The notes: generated by a model not told the origin, from the sequence alone. A stretch of DNA of 64,000 nt from Mesotaenium endlicherianum (GCA_009602735.1 WELA01006777.1:14637-78636); one strand, 5' to 3'. Counted from the first letter of the stretch, positions 34,712-47,292 are shown. Program-made: numbers and translations.

Positions 34712-35665
34712 TGTCTGCTGGACTTTAGGTGATACTCAGTACAATGACTTAGCCGAGAGTAACCGGCTGAAGTCTACTATTGGTCAGCCTGCTGACACAT
34801 TCTTTGACAGTCAGCTAACTGCTGTACTCGGAATCAAATGTCACATGTCTTCTCAGACTTATAATAGATGTCTTTCAGGAAGACATAGCGGAGGGTGCTC
34901 TGGGGTATTATGCATCTAAGAGTGATATGCTAGATGAGTGGCCAGATGACACCCTTGGGGTGGATGGCGAATCGGGATGATGGGAGATGGCAGTGGATTT
35001 GGTTAGCCGAGGTTCTACCGACGTGGTTAACTCCGGGGCAGGGCGGTGCCATCGCACTTGTCGTTGAACGGTAAACTCATTCCCTGTACATAGGTTAGGT
35101 CATGCTCTCGAGCCTAGTTAAAAAATACTCCAGTACAGGTTCTTTTGGCCGTATCGTATATATTGTTATACTATATATTGTTCCGTATTGGCGTACTCCG
35201 AAATACTCGTATGGACCGATTTTTCGGTTTATTTTCAATTTGTAGTCGGTATATATCACCAACACTCACGTATTCCGGCGTATTCTAACGTACAGTTTTG
35301 ACTCTCACGTATCGTACGCACGGCAAATACGTACATACGTATGCGGCGAATCCGAATTTTCAAACTAGGCTCTCGAGTTCGGCATTCGAAAACGAGGTCA
35401 AAGCTCTTGTACCGCTTACTGAGAGATATCTGAATCCAAAGCGAGAAGCCATTAATACGAACTGTCTTCTAATCTTGCTTGTGTATGAGTTTATTGATTA
35501 CATAGTTGATGCTCGTTAACTTGCATTTGACGCGTGAGTATTGTAATACTAGTTGTGGAATTTTTTGCTGTATACTAAGTAATTGGAAAATACCATGAAG
35601 ATTACTTGTTAATATAAAGGTCTTATTAAATTGTTAATCGCAGGTTGGTAAGTCGATTCATTTCA
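34712..35665 (+). mobile_element. Decayed A-family LTR, shared by pol and gag fragments, carrying a MITE
   Basis: Lacks the first part of the LTR and is interrupted by a 257-bp MITE at 35113-35369. Ends in 'gattcatttca' and is followed by a primer-binding site TGGTATTAGAGC. The order integrase fragment, LTR, gag is unlike a single element and suggests two copies sharing one LTR, or a rearranged copy. Confidence 0.8.
35113..35369. mobile_element. hAT-like MITE with perfect 8-bp target duplication
   Basis: 257-bp insertion flanked by identical CTCTCGAG copies (35105-35112 and 35370-35377), which occur once in intact A-family LTRs. Ends are inverted: CCTAGTTA...AAACTAGG. AT-rich with repeated 'cgtat' and 'atactc' motifs, no coding frame. 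Eight-base duplication with short TIRs fits the hAT superfamily; the TIR sequence itself is not one I recognise. Confidence 0.82.
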
Positions 35666-37925
35666 ATGGTATTAGAGCTCTTATCGCAGTTTTCTTGTAT
35701 GGTATGGACGCGATCTCAGACTAGCAACTCTCGAGGATGGAGGGTCAGGATAATGAGAAGAGGGAGATTCAGGGTGAAAACGAAGATGTAAAATCTCGCA
35801 CTTATGCTGAGGTACTTGCAAGTTAAGAGGCCAGAGAAGTTGAGGAAACGGCGGCAGCCTTTGCTGTAGTAGCAGCTCAGCAAGTTGAGGAAAATCTCAT
35901 CAGAAGAAAGGCTGAATGATTAGCTAAGGCAGAGGAGGAGGCAGATGCTAAAAGCGGCGTCTGGCTGACAAAAGAACAGTGGAGGATATGATAGCAAAAA
36001 GGGCTAGTCTTCGAAACCAATCTCCTGCTGGAGCTAGTACTATACCTCTCAGACAGATAATTAGACAATTAGGTGAAGTAGGAATTGCTAATGCAGCAGC
36101 AAGAGGAAATGTCGAAGCTGCTGCTAAACGATTGAGTGCTGCTGCCGTTGCTATGGCTGCATTGCCACCTCATAATGTTGATTTGGGTGCATTGTTCGTC
36201 TACATAAAATCCCAGATGACAATGATGTATCAGTCCCAACAAGAGGACAAAAAAAATTTGATGGCGTTGTTGCGCAAAAAGGACCAACTGAGTTCCCACA
36301 CTACCGCTGGTAGCAGACGACCTAGTAGGCCAAATCCAAAGCCACCTCAGGATCATAACCCTAAGGAAAACAAAAAGTATCACCTAATAAAGTGTTCGAT
36401 GATATTAAGCAGTGGCGGGAGAATTATCCAAACAGGCAAGTTCCAAAAAGATCAGGCACACCGGTGCTCTGCTGAAAGGCAGCGCACCAAACTGGTGGCT
36501 CTTCTACAAAGGAGAGCGTAAGGCCAACAAACTCGGTGACCCTACATGGGAAGAGTTCGTTGAGCAGTTGCATGAGAAATTCGATGTCATCAATCAGAAG
36601 GAGAAAGCTATCTATGCAATGATCTCCTTATCACTGAAGCAGACCACTTCAGTTGCTGATTATGCTCAGAGAGTTCAGGAAAGCATGAGCAGCCTGCGTT
36701 GCCAGAGCTGTATAGAAATGCATACTTCCGGTGTGGCTTGAAATCTGAGGTCTCGAGTCATTTTGCGGAGAAAAAATATAAGAAATTGTCTGACTTGATT
36801 CGAGACACTGATGCTTGGGATCAACAGCAATTCAACCTTAAGCGCCAGGGTATTGCTTTGGTGGCTAAGATTGTCAAAAAGCCACATGGTTCCTGCAACT
36901 GAAAGAGACCAGGTTGAGGATGATCAGGTGGATGAGCAAGAGAACTCGGGTTACGAGTACAATGCCATACGGTCTAGAGGGAGAGGTGGGTACTCTCGAG
37001 GAGGCTTGGGAAGAGGTGGTGTGGTGAGATTACGCCGAGACCTGCCTCAGCAAAATCTATTTGGTGCCATTGCCAAGAAAGAGGTCACTACCAAGAACAG
37101 TACCCTAGGAAACACCTACCAAAGGTGGAAAGAAAGGACCAGCCTTTAAAAGAGAGCAACAGTCAGTAATCCAATCTACTGATTGTGAGGAGGCTAGAGG
37201 TAGTGTCATCGCTAGCCGCCCTCGTAGCCGGTGTTGTGGGCCCTGTTGAACTGGATTCACTATGCACGCTTGACAACCAGATAAAGGAGACCATCAGCAA
37301 TATAGATCTTCAGAGAGTACACACTCTCGATGACCTTGTTTGGTAAGTCAGGAGAATAATGCAAAAGTCAAAAAGAGTCTATCCTTCTAACCTATTGCAT
37401 TACATGATTGCAGGAAGGAAGGTAAGGGCATTTGTTGACGGAGGAGCGTCACATACTTTATCCATAAGGACTTAATTAAGCGGCCAAGGCTGCCTACTGT
37501 CACCCAAGGAATAGAAAAGTATTCCGTGATGAGCCTCAAGTATCCCGAGAGGAATTATAGCCAAGCCTATTGAGGTCCAGTTAGGTTATGGCACTGCAAT
37601 TATAACTGAAACGCCTACATTTGAGGTACTCAACACTGGCTTTCTTGATCTCGTGCTAAGAAGATTTTGGTTGAATAGACATAAAGCTGAAGTGTGTTGG
37701 AGTAGAGGTACAGTCAAAGTGAGAGAGACCAGCAATGGGCAGACTAACTTGGCACCCACCAGTGTCTCTCCTCTTGTCCTGTATGGATGGCAAATGAAGG
37801 AGAAAGACTTTCAGGAGGATGCAAGTTGCTGAATGTGATGGAGTTCATCCAAAGCTGGAAGCAGAAGGAGGACAAAATGTTCTACCTATTGCTCAAAGAT
37901 GTAACTCCTCAACCTGAAGAAGTGG
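35666..37925 (+). mobile_element. Decayed A-family gag and protease
   Basis: Starts with the primer-binding site at 35667-35678. A gag region follows (about 35700-37150, with SAPNWWLFYKGERKANKLGD and an RG-rich SRGRGGYSRGGLGRGG), then a CCHC-like knuckle, then an aspartic-protease region similar to element A (about 37340-37750). It stops at about 37925 where the similarity ends. Many breaks. It includes the capsid region hidden by the gap in element A. Confidence 0.82.
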
Positions 37926-39071
37926 TTAGCACTAGCTGGCCCGGAGCATCAAATATGATGCAACGCACAGATTTTGATGCATCTACTTGCTCCCCTTGCG
38001 ACCTCTGTATCGTTCTTAAAACTTGTTTATTTTTATCAAAATCAATTTTAGACGATGGGTTATATTGCCAAGTGTCCACAATTAAATCTACAGGTAAAAG
38101 CGACAAAACGGGTACAAGTTTGAAGTTGTCATTACTCTTTACAACAAAATGATTGGGCAGGTGGTCAAATTAGTTGACGGGAATGAGGTGAAGGTTTGTT
38201 TGCACCACATGTCCCCAAACTTTCATGCAACGCAATTTTTAATTGTGTGGACTTTTACTCGTTTCCCGCGTGACAATGTTGGCTTTGGTTACTCGCGTAA
38301 TAGTGTTGGTTGGGGGTCTTAAAGTAGAGGGAAAAGGGTCTGTCAGGGTGTTCCTGTGTGAAAGTTTTTCCCACGGTGTAACCGACACATACTTCTGACA
38401 CTGGGGTGGATTACATGCGCGAGGGTTGTTTTGGAATATTTGTAAAGTTGAGGGCTACTTTAGCCTATTTCTGCATCTTTCAGGGCTACTTCCAGAAATG
38501 ACCCAGGCTGTTATGACCCGGGTCCCTGGTCCAATACGCCCATCGTCAGTAATCACCAGCCCACCACTACGCAAGTTTGCCATGTCATTCAGGGTGATTC
38601 GGGTTGGACTTGTGCTGTATATGCGAGCGGCACGAATGTCGACGTCAGCGAATTGTGTGCATCGTAAATTACGATTAGGTTTTGGACGTTCAAAATAGGC
38701 TTAGGACATTTTAAAAATTTCGACCAATGTTTTCCTTCCCCGGGCTCTTCTATCTTGTTTACTGCAAATCTTCAAAAGCAAGCACAAACACCTCGCAATT
38801 CGTGTTTCTTGGTTCTAGGGAAAGATTGTAATATGCTCTGCTAGACTAGCGGAGGGCTCAAAGCTATGCAAATGCTTGCTTGCTTCCTTGGCTCAAATGG
38901 TGGTTATGACAGAGAGTTGTACCCTCTTTTGGTAGAGTCAAGGCGGCTGGCCTGGAAGCACAGGTGCCTGCGCGCCCTCCGTGGTGGCACATGCTAGTTC
39001 AGGTTGTTCGGCTGCCATGGCGGCCTCTAGCGATGGCGTTCTTTAAGTCCTAGGAGATGCTAATACGTAAT
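37926..39071. other. No gene recognised
   Basis: Mixed sequence between two retroelement pieces. No domain, repeat partner in this window, or RNA gene was found. Confidence 0.4.
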
Positions 39072-39815
39072 TGAAAGGGGCAGAGTGCCCTAGTGGAAGC
39101 GTAGTAACTCACGAGGAAAGGAACTAGTTGCAATCATACTAAAGAGTGCAACGGCATATCACTAAGAAAGCTTAGGAAAATTACTCAACATTTTGAGTAG
39201 CAAGAAACTGCTCACAAATGATGTAGGATGAAAGGCCTTGTCATTACAAACCCGTAGAAATTTACAGAAGTGAAAACTCATAAGAAACAAAGAAGTTATG
39301 CCTATTTATAATTTTCTGCCTAAGTGCTCCCCTCTAGGAGGAAGCTACGGATTTTCCTAAGTGTTCGTCAAATCGTCCCTTCCAGAATATTCGTGAGTAA
39401 GCCAGATCAGTCTAATCTGACGTGTTGGGCCAAATTGACGTCCACATACATGCATCGACATTACTAGAATATTCTATCTTAGACGCGCTAGGCTAAATCG
39501 AAACTTCTAGGTTAATCGATCTAGTCGGCACTCCGCGTCAGCCGAACTTACGTGAAGGTTCGAGTTCATTCTAACGGGCCAGATCGCTCGACGCTGTCGG
39601 TCAATCCGGCGGTCGCGCTCACCGCGAATTAAAGACAGTTGTCAATTGACCTCAAAACTAATTAAACTTCAGAAATCCGTAACTCTCTCAAAACTTGACC
39701 AAATTCGATGAACTTTATATCAAAATGACCACAAATATGCATTCTACACTACTGTACAATCAAAACATACTTTCATGAAACTCAAAAATGCACTTTATAA
39801 ACCTATGACCTTACA
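39072..39815 (-). mobile_element. Solo LTR of family B
   Basis: About 744 bp starting TGAAAGGGGCAGAG and ending CCTATGACCTTACA. It aligns end to end with the B LTR split by element A (8240-8477 plus 17005-17379). Flanks are GTAAT (39067-39071) and GTAGT (39816-39820), a likely 5-bp target duplication with one difference. A solo LTR arises by recombination between the two LTRs of a full element. Confidence 0.82.
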
Positions 39816-39882
39816 GTAGTCTAGATCATGTGCACGCTCGTCCGGATCTAGCTTCAGGTCGCTAGTAGCCAAGGCCCTAGCA

Positions 39883-40200
39883 ATGGCATCCGCATCCGTA
39901 GTTTTGGCTACGGCGCACCCGCGTTTAGGAATCGCAACTCTAGATACGATACACCCTCCTCCCTTAGACGTGTCTTGTCCTAATTGCCACCGTAAATTCA
40001 AGAATTTGCGTGGTTTAGGTGGTCACCGTAAGTCATGCCTTTTAAAGTCTGCTAGGTCTGCTCTTGTTCTGAGCAACGGTGGCCCATCGATTCTGGGCCT
40101 ACGCCTGAGCAATGGGGGTGGGCTCGTATTTCCTTTCCTATGGAGAGATTTCAGCCATGTAGACTTAGCTGTAGGCGACGGGTTCCTTATGAGCTTAGGC
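39883..40200 (+). pseudogene. LINE N-terminal zinc-finger part
   Basis: From ATG 39883 the frame encodes CPNCHRKFKNLRGLGGHRKSC (C-x2-C-x12-H-x4-C), similar to the N-terminal fingers by which R2-type elements recognise their DNA target. The useful frame is lost in the following 150 bases, where the downstream RT frame takes over. Confidence 0.65.
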
Positions 40201-42138
40201 CTATGTTCTCCCAAGCATTCTGTATCCCCTTGCGACAAGTTTCTAAAGAGCCTGATGATATGGGGGGTTGGTTCTTGCTCCTTAGTTTCCAGCGCCTCCT
40301 ATTATGGACCCCCCCTAATGCGTTAGTGAAGGGCCATCGCTACATACGCCCACGTATTCGGAGATTTCTTAGGGGCGAGTGGAGGGAATTGACTGAGGAG
40401 TTCCTGGCGGCTTTGCATTCCCTTCCGCCTCCCACTAGTGACGTAGTGGGTGACAACACGGATAGAGCTCGACGCGCTGTTAGGTTAGCTAAGGTTGGGG
40501 AGTTAGGGAAGGCCCGCAAAGCTCTCCTCCCCAATGCGCCAGCACCTGACACTTCAGCCACCATTGAGCGTCTCCAAGCACTCCATCCAGCCTTCTCGTC
40601 CCCTTTGCCCGATTGGATCACTATTTACTCACCTACAGCACCTCCAGAGTTGGAGGAGGGTGCTCTTAGTCGCGCCCTACAATCGGCACCTAATAGATCT
40701 GGGGGCGGACCTTCAGGCACAGTCTTTGAGCTTTTTAAGGACACATGCATGGATGCTGGTTCTATTGCATTCCGCGCCCTCTTCACCGTGTGCGGCCTTA
40801 TTGCTCAGGGTCGGATTCCACCTGGAGCAGCACATCTACTGGCATCATCCAGGCTCGTGGCTATGGCCAAGGGGGATGCAGGCGTTCGCCCCATTGCTGT
40901 GGGGGAGGTGCTGTATCGTCTTACAGCCCAAGCCATAGCCTCGCAGCTTCTGCGAGCCCTTTGAGGCTCACTTCGCTCCGGACCAGTTTGGAGTGGCTCT
41001 CCAGGGGGGGTGTGAGGCCATTGCCGCGTTCATCCGGACGTCGCGGGAGGTGGATCCATCCCTATGGGTTCTCCAGGTGGACGTGGCCAACGCCTTCAAC
41101 ACCATCGACCGTGGAGTCATCTTCGACGAGCTTTGTGATAGCACCTGTTCCAGCCTTATCCCTTTCATGCGGGCATTCTACGGGTCCTCGTCTCCCCTCT
41201 ACTATGCGCATGTGGATGGGAGTTTGACAACTTTGTCATCCGCTACTGGGACCCGTCAGGGCGACCCCTTAGAAGGGACCTTGTTTGCTTTTGGACACCT
41301 GCGTACTCTCCGCTTGACCCGTCAGGCTTTCCCTACAGTACATGTCCCATCGTATGCAGAGGATACGCACTTGGTAGGTCACATGGACCAGTTGGGCGCT
41401 GCCTTTTCCTCTCTCGAGGTTCACCTTGGCTCCATGGGCCTTCGGGTTCAGCTGGCCAAGTGTTCCATCTTCCCTCCGCAGGGCATTGCGACCTCAGCTG
41501 ACTTTCTTCCCTCTTTTGGTCGCTCACCGGAGGGTATTCGTGTCCTTGGTACCCGGGTAGGCAGTCCCGCCTTTATCCTAGATCAGACACAGCGCTTTTT
41601 TCAGAGTGTGGTATTGGAGCTTCCCCAGGTTGTAGCCCTGGGGAACGCGCAGATCTCGCTGGCCCTCCTCACTCTTTGTATAGCGGCTCGACCAGTTTAC
41701 CTCTCTCGTACCTTAGTCCCTACCCCCTCCGTTCTTTCAGAGTTTGCCTCTTTTAGGCAATCCCTCATTATGGCTCTCTCCGAGTTGCTTGGCCTTGGCC
41801 CATTCGACTTTAGCCAGTCTTGGGCTGCCCAGGTCGTGTACTTTTGCTTCATGGGAGGAGTAGGCTTGGGAAATCTTGCCTTCACCTCATCGGCAGCTTT
41901 CTTGGGGTCTTGGGGGCTCATTGCGCACCTTCTTGCGACCCGTTTTGCTGCCGACGATGTCCAGATCCTTGCGGCTGCCATAGGGGAAGTGGAGACGGAG
42001 ACGTTCCCTTTTCAGGCAGCATTTGTGGAGGCTAAGTCCAGCTTGGTAGCGGATTGCTTGGAGGACGAGCCTCCAGGATTGGACTTTTCTTCGATGGTGG
42101 AGCAGGGGGACAGGGGCTTGCAAGCCATTCTCGCTTGA
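40140..42138 (+). pseudogene. LINE reverse transcriptase
   Basis: Two overlapping frames joined by a one-base shift near 40955. RT motifs in order: GGPSGTVFELFKDTC, ASSRLVAMAKGD and VRPIAVGEVLYRL (fingers, about 40700-40920), motif A QVDVANAFNTIDRG (about 41071-41115), motif B GTRQGDPLEGTLFAF (about 41250-41295), motif C as YAEDTHLVG (about 41353-41380) where active enzymes usually have YADD, and thumb-like sequence to 42138. The Glu in motif C may itself impair catalysis. Confidence 0.82.
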
Positions 42139-42237
42139 ACCCGGTGGGGTTCTCGCATGCACAACCTGTTAGCACAGAGCACCTCGACTGACCGCGCCCG
42201 CATTCGTTCCTGCGACGGACCTAGCGCAGGTGCCTAG

Positions 42238-43032
42238 GTGCAGGCCCTTCCCACTCGCCCAGCTTTGACATTCCAAGACTCAGAGTTTTGCACTTCCCTC
42301 CGTATACGACTAGGCATTACACATTCGTGCCTTGTTGGCCTAGTTTGTGCGTGTGGGGATGAGGCATCTACTACACATGTCTTGAGGTGTGCACAAGAGA
42401 AGCAGCGCACAGCGACCCATGACGTTGTCCGGGATAGCCTCGCCATGATCGCGAGGAGGTCACATTTTGCGGTGGTCTTGGAGAAGGGAGGCCTACTCCC
42501 TCTTCTTCCCTCCCAGACCAAGGGCCGCCGTGTGGATATTGTCTGCATGGCGAGAGAGTCGGCGGCGCGCACATTGCTGGATGCGGTTGTGGCCAATCCT
42601 CTTGAAGGGGGTATCGTGGAGTTGGCTTCATCGACAGTAGGGGTGGCAGCGGCGATCAAGGAGAAGGCCAAGATTCTCAAGTACAGCGACACTCTAGTCG
42701 GCGACACCTTTGTCCCACTAGCGCTGGAGGTTTTTGGGACATTTGGCACCAAGTTCCACGGCTTCCTCAACCTTTGCGCTGAGCGCACAGTCTCCCTCAG
42801 CTTTAGTGTCTTTAGTGACGATGCCGGTTACAGGTTCTTGGTCAACGCGATCAAGCGAGAGTACCGCCAGCTAGTCGGTTGTAGTCTACAGAGAGCTCAG
42901 GCTTCTACCATTCACGAGCGTGCAGCTAGCGCCCTATCTAGGATTGTGCATCTGCATCTACCCCCAGTTCCTCTCGTTTCATTTTCCCTTGCCGACGCCT
43001 TAGCAGTTCTCGGTCCTCGCGGTTCTCAGTAG
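42238..43032 (+). pseudogene. LINE CCHC motif and restriction-like endonuclease
   Basis: Same frame as the RT part, after two stops. CACGDEASTTHVLRC (about 42349-42393) is the C-x-C-x7-H-x3-C motif that precedes the endonuclease in R2-type proteins. The endonuclease core shows GRRVDIVC (about 42523-42546) and LLDAVVANP (about 42574-42600) in place of the usual PD and (D/E)-x-(K/T) strands, then EKAKILKY and FVPLALEVFGTFG, a conserved tail in the group. Confidence 0.75.
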
Positions 43033-43110
43033 ATGAGTATGGACCTTCATGTTACTTCGGAGCTCGCTCTAATTTAATTAATTCATACGCAAAGAAAATA
43101 AAGTGTTGTA

Positions 43111-44206
43111 CTGAACCCGGCGGTAAATGAGTTCAGTGCAATTGTAAAGCAATTAAGCCGTCGCTTTGCTACCCTTGCGTCGTAGCTTCACGCCGTACGG
43201 TCCAGCCATTATGGTGTGCCAAAACTGACCGAAAGCAACCAAGAGCTTGAAAAACCTGGTCCTGACCTGTCCCACTCAATACCAATCTTCAGATCACTTC
43301 AGACTTCTGGAAGGGTAAGCCCCTCTTGGATCTACTTGGTGACGGACAGGGCTGTAGTAGTTGACGATAATGCCAAACTTTTTAACGTCAGTAAGAGAAA
43401 ACTATGAGGATACTGCAGGGCCCAGGCCCCTCGATTCGACAGAGTTCGTGGATTTCAAAGATATCCTCTTGTCCGCTCTGCCCGAAAGCTAGGGTCTCAG
43501 ACTACATTCGAAAGATTGTGGAAGGATTTCTGTGGGTATGATTGAGTCGCATCATACAATAATATAAGTTTCATAAATGTAGAATGTAAAGGTTATAAGT
43601 AACATCCGCTCACGATTGTAAGGATTTATAAGACGGCTTTTTGGTATGAGTCGGGTTTTTTAAGCAGCCAAAAGAGCAAATAATATCCAAAACGTTTCGA
43701 CTCGAGGATCTGCTGGTAACTTGATACAAAAGCTAGAAAAGGCCGTTCTCGTCCTTCGACGTCATATTGTGCTTGGTCTCTGGTACGATTGTGACGAATA
43801 ATCACGAGACATACACGACAGGGCTTGTCGATGTGATCTGTACGAATCTGCTCCGATACGGAAAGGTCAGCAGGAAGCCCACTGGCATCAGACCCACCTC
43901 ACGAGTCACCACCCCTCCAGTACCTACTCCATAGCCACCTGCTGGTTCAGGCTTTGCTGCGTAGTTCACCTCCCCGCCATAGCTGTGAACTTACTCGATT
44001 ACCTGCAGAAGAAGGGAGTTATTTCTTCAGCAATCAAGTTTCTACTTTGACTAGCATGCTGGTCAACTCTAGTGGGTGTGGCTAACAAGTGTTCAGCACG
44101 TACTGAACTAGGATAAGGTCTTAGGAACAGGTTCATCGATATTAGGGTTTTGTTTAGCGGGTCATTGCGTGTTTCATAGGCCTAATTTTTAAGAGGATAG
44201 CGTGCG
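43111..44206. other. No gene recognised; upstream region of the STOP1-like gene
   Basis: Contains the end of the LINE 3' flank and the likely promoter and 5' UTR of the gene starting at 44207. An in-frame stop (44198-44200) precedes that ATG. No clear TATA box could be assigned. Confidence 0.4.
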
Positions 44207-47200
44207 ATGGATGATAATCCTGGCCATAATCTTCTTTCTTCCTTAAGTAATGGTTCTTCCCAGCACGATGCAACCAAAGGCCTCAACTTTTCCATGATTC
44301 GAGATCGATCCTCTGGGCAGGAACCTGGTCTTATTGATAGTAGACCTGACATGAACCAGCCCACAACTTTCTCTATACTCGGCCGTACTCTTACTCCTTT
44401 TGCGTACAGTGGTAATGCTTCTCGTAACGTGGGCAATTCCTTCTCTATGACAGGCATGTGTAACAACAGTATGGATAGACAAATTGGTTCATCGTCCATT
44501 CAGCAGCAAGCATCAAACAATGTGCAGTTTCCTCAACTTATGCCCGAGGAAAACCAGCAAACTATGGGAGGCGCATCTCAGAACAACCAGTCCCCGCAAT
44601 CGTTGATGAACGCGCTGAACCTGCTGCAGCAGGTAAATTATGCATGCTCAGAAGTTTGTACCGCTGATCGTGGCTTAAAGATTAGGTCGCTTGGAACTTG
44701 GTAGTTGTGCTCGTCCTGTATGTTATGGACTTGTTTATACCATTTATGGCATTTGAGGGGTTTTTTTGTATAAATCGGTAGGCAGTAAAGGTGCAAGTGA
44801 GGAAGGAATGTGTTTATATGTGTCACGAAGATCGAAAGGGTCAGCGTGTGTCGCCTTACACATGTCTAGTGGTTTTTCTGTCACAGAATATTGGTGCATT
44901 GCAAGCATTGGTGCCTCTAATTGCCCAGTCAAACTTTCAACCAGGCTCCGTTCATCAAGCGCAACAGCTTCAGCAACAGCAGGCAGCTGCTTCTGCAGGA
45001 GTTGCTACTGTGATTTCCCAGCTTGCCGTTGCAGCCGCAGGAATACTTCCTCAGATGGGGATACAGCAAAGCCAGATTCAACAGCAACAACAGGTTCAAA
45101 TTAGTCAGTATACACCCGTTGGTAATTTACAATTGGGCCAGTCACTGCTCAACAGTCAAAACCAGCCTTCTCTGAGTCTGCAGGGCCTGCCTGGTTTCAG
45201 TTTCTTATCTGGCTCTTTGCAGAACAATGCGGGCCAGTTAACCACGCAGCATCAGAACAGGAATGTTATGGATAATTCTGAAGCCCTGAATGCAGATCAG
45301 GAGAATGATGATGATGGATATGTTGAGACACTACCAGGTACATCTTAGAAAGTTCAGACATGTAATTCCTTCTGCTTAGGCTGGAAACCAAATTTCTTTA
45401 GTTCGAAAGCATTGATGGTGTCACATCATCTGGTCGACGTCTTTTGTCTCCATTGTTGTTGCGAGACATGCGTATAGACGCCCTGCTGGCTGTGGGTCAC
45501 TGTGTTCTTTTTCTCAAATTCGGCCCTGGGCTGACATGAAATTAATTCTTTTGCAGAGGGCTCATACGAGGTAGTGGAGATGGATCCTGTGGAGATCATG
45601 GCTGAGCATACGCATTTTTGTGAGATTTGCGGCAAAGGTAAGGCCTTCTGATATCAATAATCCAATGTGGATTTTATTTGTCGTCTTTTACGTTGAAAAT
45701 TTATCATAGCTATTGATGTGATTGGATCAAGCATTCCTGGAGGAAATTCATCCGTGCATATGCTGACTGTCTTGTAGGTGTGGGCAATGTTTGTCTACAT
45801 ATTCTAGCCTTGTAGTAGCATTGAATGGTAGTTTATTGGTGTGCTGAATGCTGTGCAAATGTTTGGCGATTACAGGGTTCAAGCGTGATGCCAATTTGCG
45901 CATGCACATGAGGGGTCATGGTGATGAGTACAAGACCACGGCTGCGCTAAGCAGGCCTGACAAGGTTGCCCCGGACACGTCTTCTGAGCGCCCCAAGAGG
46001 TCAGCCCTTTGTTCTCTTTTGTAAGTCCCTTTGTCCTGCTGTAAAGAAGTTTTTGATCGCTTTTTATGGTCTCTTGTTTCAGCTTGGGTGTTCTATCATT
46101 TTCACCAACTTCGCTAAACATTTGAAGGATCCCTCATAATAAATTGATGCTGTGACTGGGGCTGGCAGATTTAGTTGTCCATATATCGGCTGCAAGCGCA
46201 ATAAGAAGCACCGCAAATTCCAGCCCCTGAAGACGATGCTGTGTGTGAAGAACCACTACAGGAGGAGCCACTGCCCAAAGATGCTCACGTGCTCCAAGTG
46301 CAACTCAAAGAAGTTCTCTGTTGTGGCTGATCTGAAGACGCATGAGAAGCACTGTGGCCGTGACAAGTGGATGTGCTCATGTCGCACCACTTTCAGGTTG
46401 GTCAATCATGGCACTTTATTTGTGCGTGCATGTTTGAAGGATCTTGCAAAGACTTGCACAGTCTTTCATGGTGTGCATTGTCTTTTTGGGCATGACTCTG
46501 CTAGTCTATCCTTCTGGCCAACTTTTCGGTGGTGGTTTTGGTACTGAGTATGTCCCCTCTCTTGCTCGTTTTGCAGTCGGAAGGACAAGCTGCTGGGGCA
46601 TCTGTCATTATTTGCTGGTCACACCCCAGCCATGCCGCTGCATATCATGGAGGAGGGCATCAACAACAGCGGCAAACCGGTACATATACGCACCTTTTTC
46701 TCATCACAGTTGGGGATTGCTCCTATCGAGTTGAGGGCTGTGTCACTAGTAGTACAAGCAGAAGGCTTTGTCCTTTTCTGTGCAGATTCACTGATTTGCA
46801 TTTGAATGCGGTGCATGGGGTTTTTTTTGACCCGATTTGATCTGATCTGATCTTTCAATGACTTGTTTCTGCCCTCCTGACATTTTAAATGGTCAACGAC
46901 CATCTCTGTGGGGTCGTTTTTGGTACCCTTTGGTGGAGTGCGAGGTGTCTTGCCTTTGACATCTCTGACTGCTACCTCTTGTATCCACCTTTCCACTGGA
47001 AGTGGCTGTCAAGTGGACATTTGCATCTTTGCTTTGTCGTAGCAGTTGTCTTGCTGATTTGTTTCGTTTCTTTTTATGTCTGCAGAGCAGCCAGCAAAAT
47101 TCAGCTGTACAGATGGAGTACAAATCCATGCTTGCGTCTAGCTTAAGCAACTCTAATAGTCCCAATAACGGGACCAACAGGACTGGGCTGCTCGCGGGGT

Positions 47201-47292
47201 CAGCTGCCACAAACAATGGTAGCAATCTTGGCAACAATTCTCTTCTCCAACATCTGTTTACATCCAACTTTCTGGAGAACAGCTTGAAGTAG
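44207..47292 (+). CDS. STOP1: STOP1/ART1-type C2H2 zinc-finger transcription factor, seven-exon model
   Basis: Predicted nuclear factor of the STOP1 (sensitive to proton rhizotoxicity) family, which in plants controls acid- and aluminium-tolerance genes. Exons: 44207-44632, 44887-45337, 45557-45637, 45876-45999, 46169-46396, 46577-46679, 47086-47292 (539 residues); all introns GT-AG with matching phases, and an in-frame stop lies 9 bases before the ATG. Residues 1-290 are Q/N/S-rich with the STOP1-like [15 protein letters not shown]. Zinc fingers: ZF1 C314, C317, H330, H334 ([20 protein letters not shown] is diagnostic); ZF2 C364, C369, H390, H395; ZF3 C402, C405, H419, C423; ZF4 C430, C432, H445, H452. 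The tail is N/S-rich. All finger ligands are present, so the gene looks intact. It converges with FIS1 downstream. The symbol is by similarity. Confidence 0.93.

Larger units (their letters stand above)
39816..43110 (+). mobile_element. R2/NeSL-like LINE with restriction-like endonuclease, decayed but long
   Basis: Non-LTR retrotransposon of the single-ORF type: N-terminal zinc finger, reverse transcriptase, CCHC motif, then a restriction-like (PD-(D/E)XK) endonuclease, the order typical of the R2/NeSL/CRE group. The reading frame changes at about 40090-40260 and at about 40955, and two in-frame stops lie at 42136-42138 and 42235-42237, so it is inactive. The 3' part after the stop at about 43030 has AATAAA at 43099-43104 but no clear poly-A tail. 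The 5' end touches the solo LTR of family B, which may have replaced its start. Confidence 0.82.
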
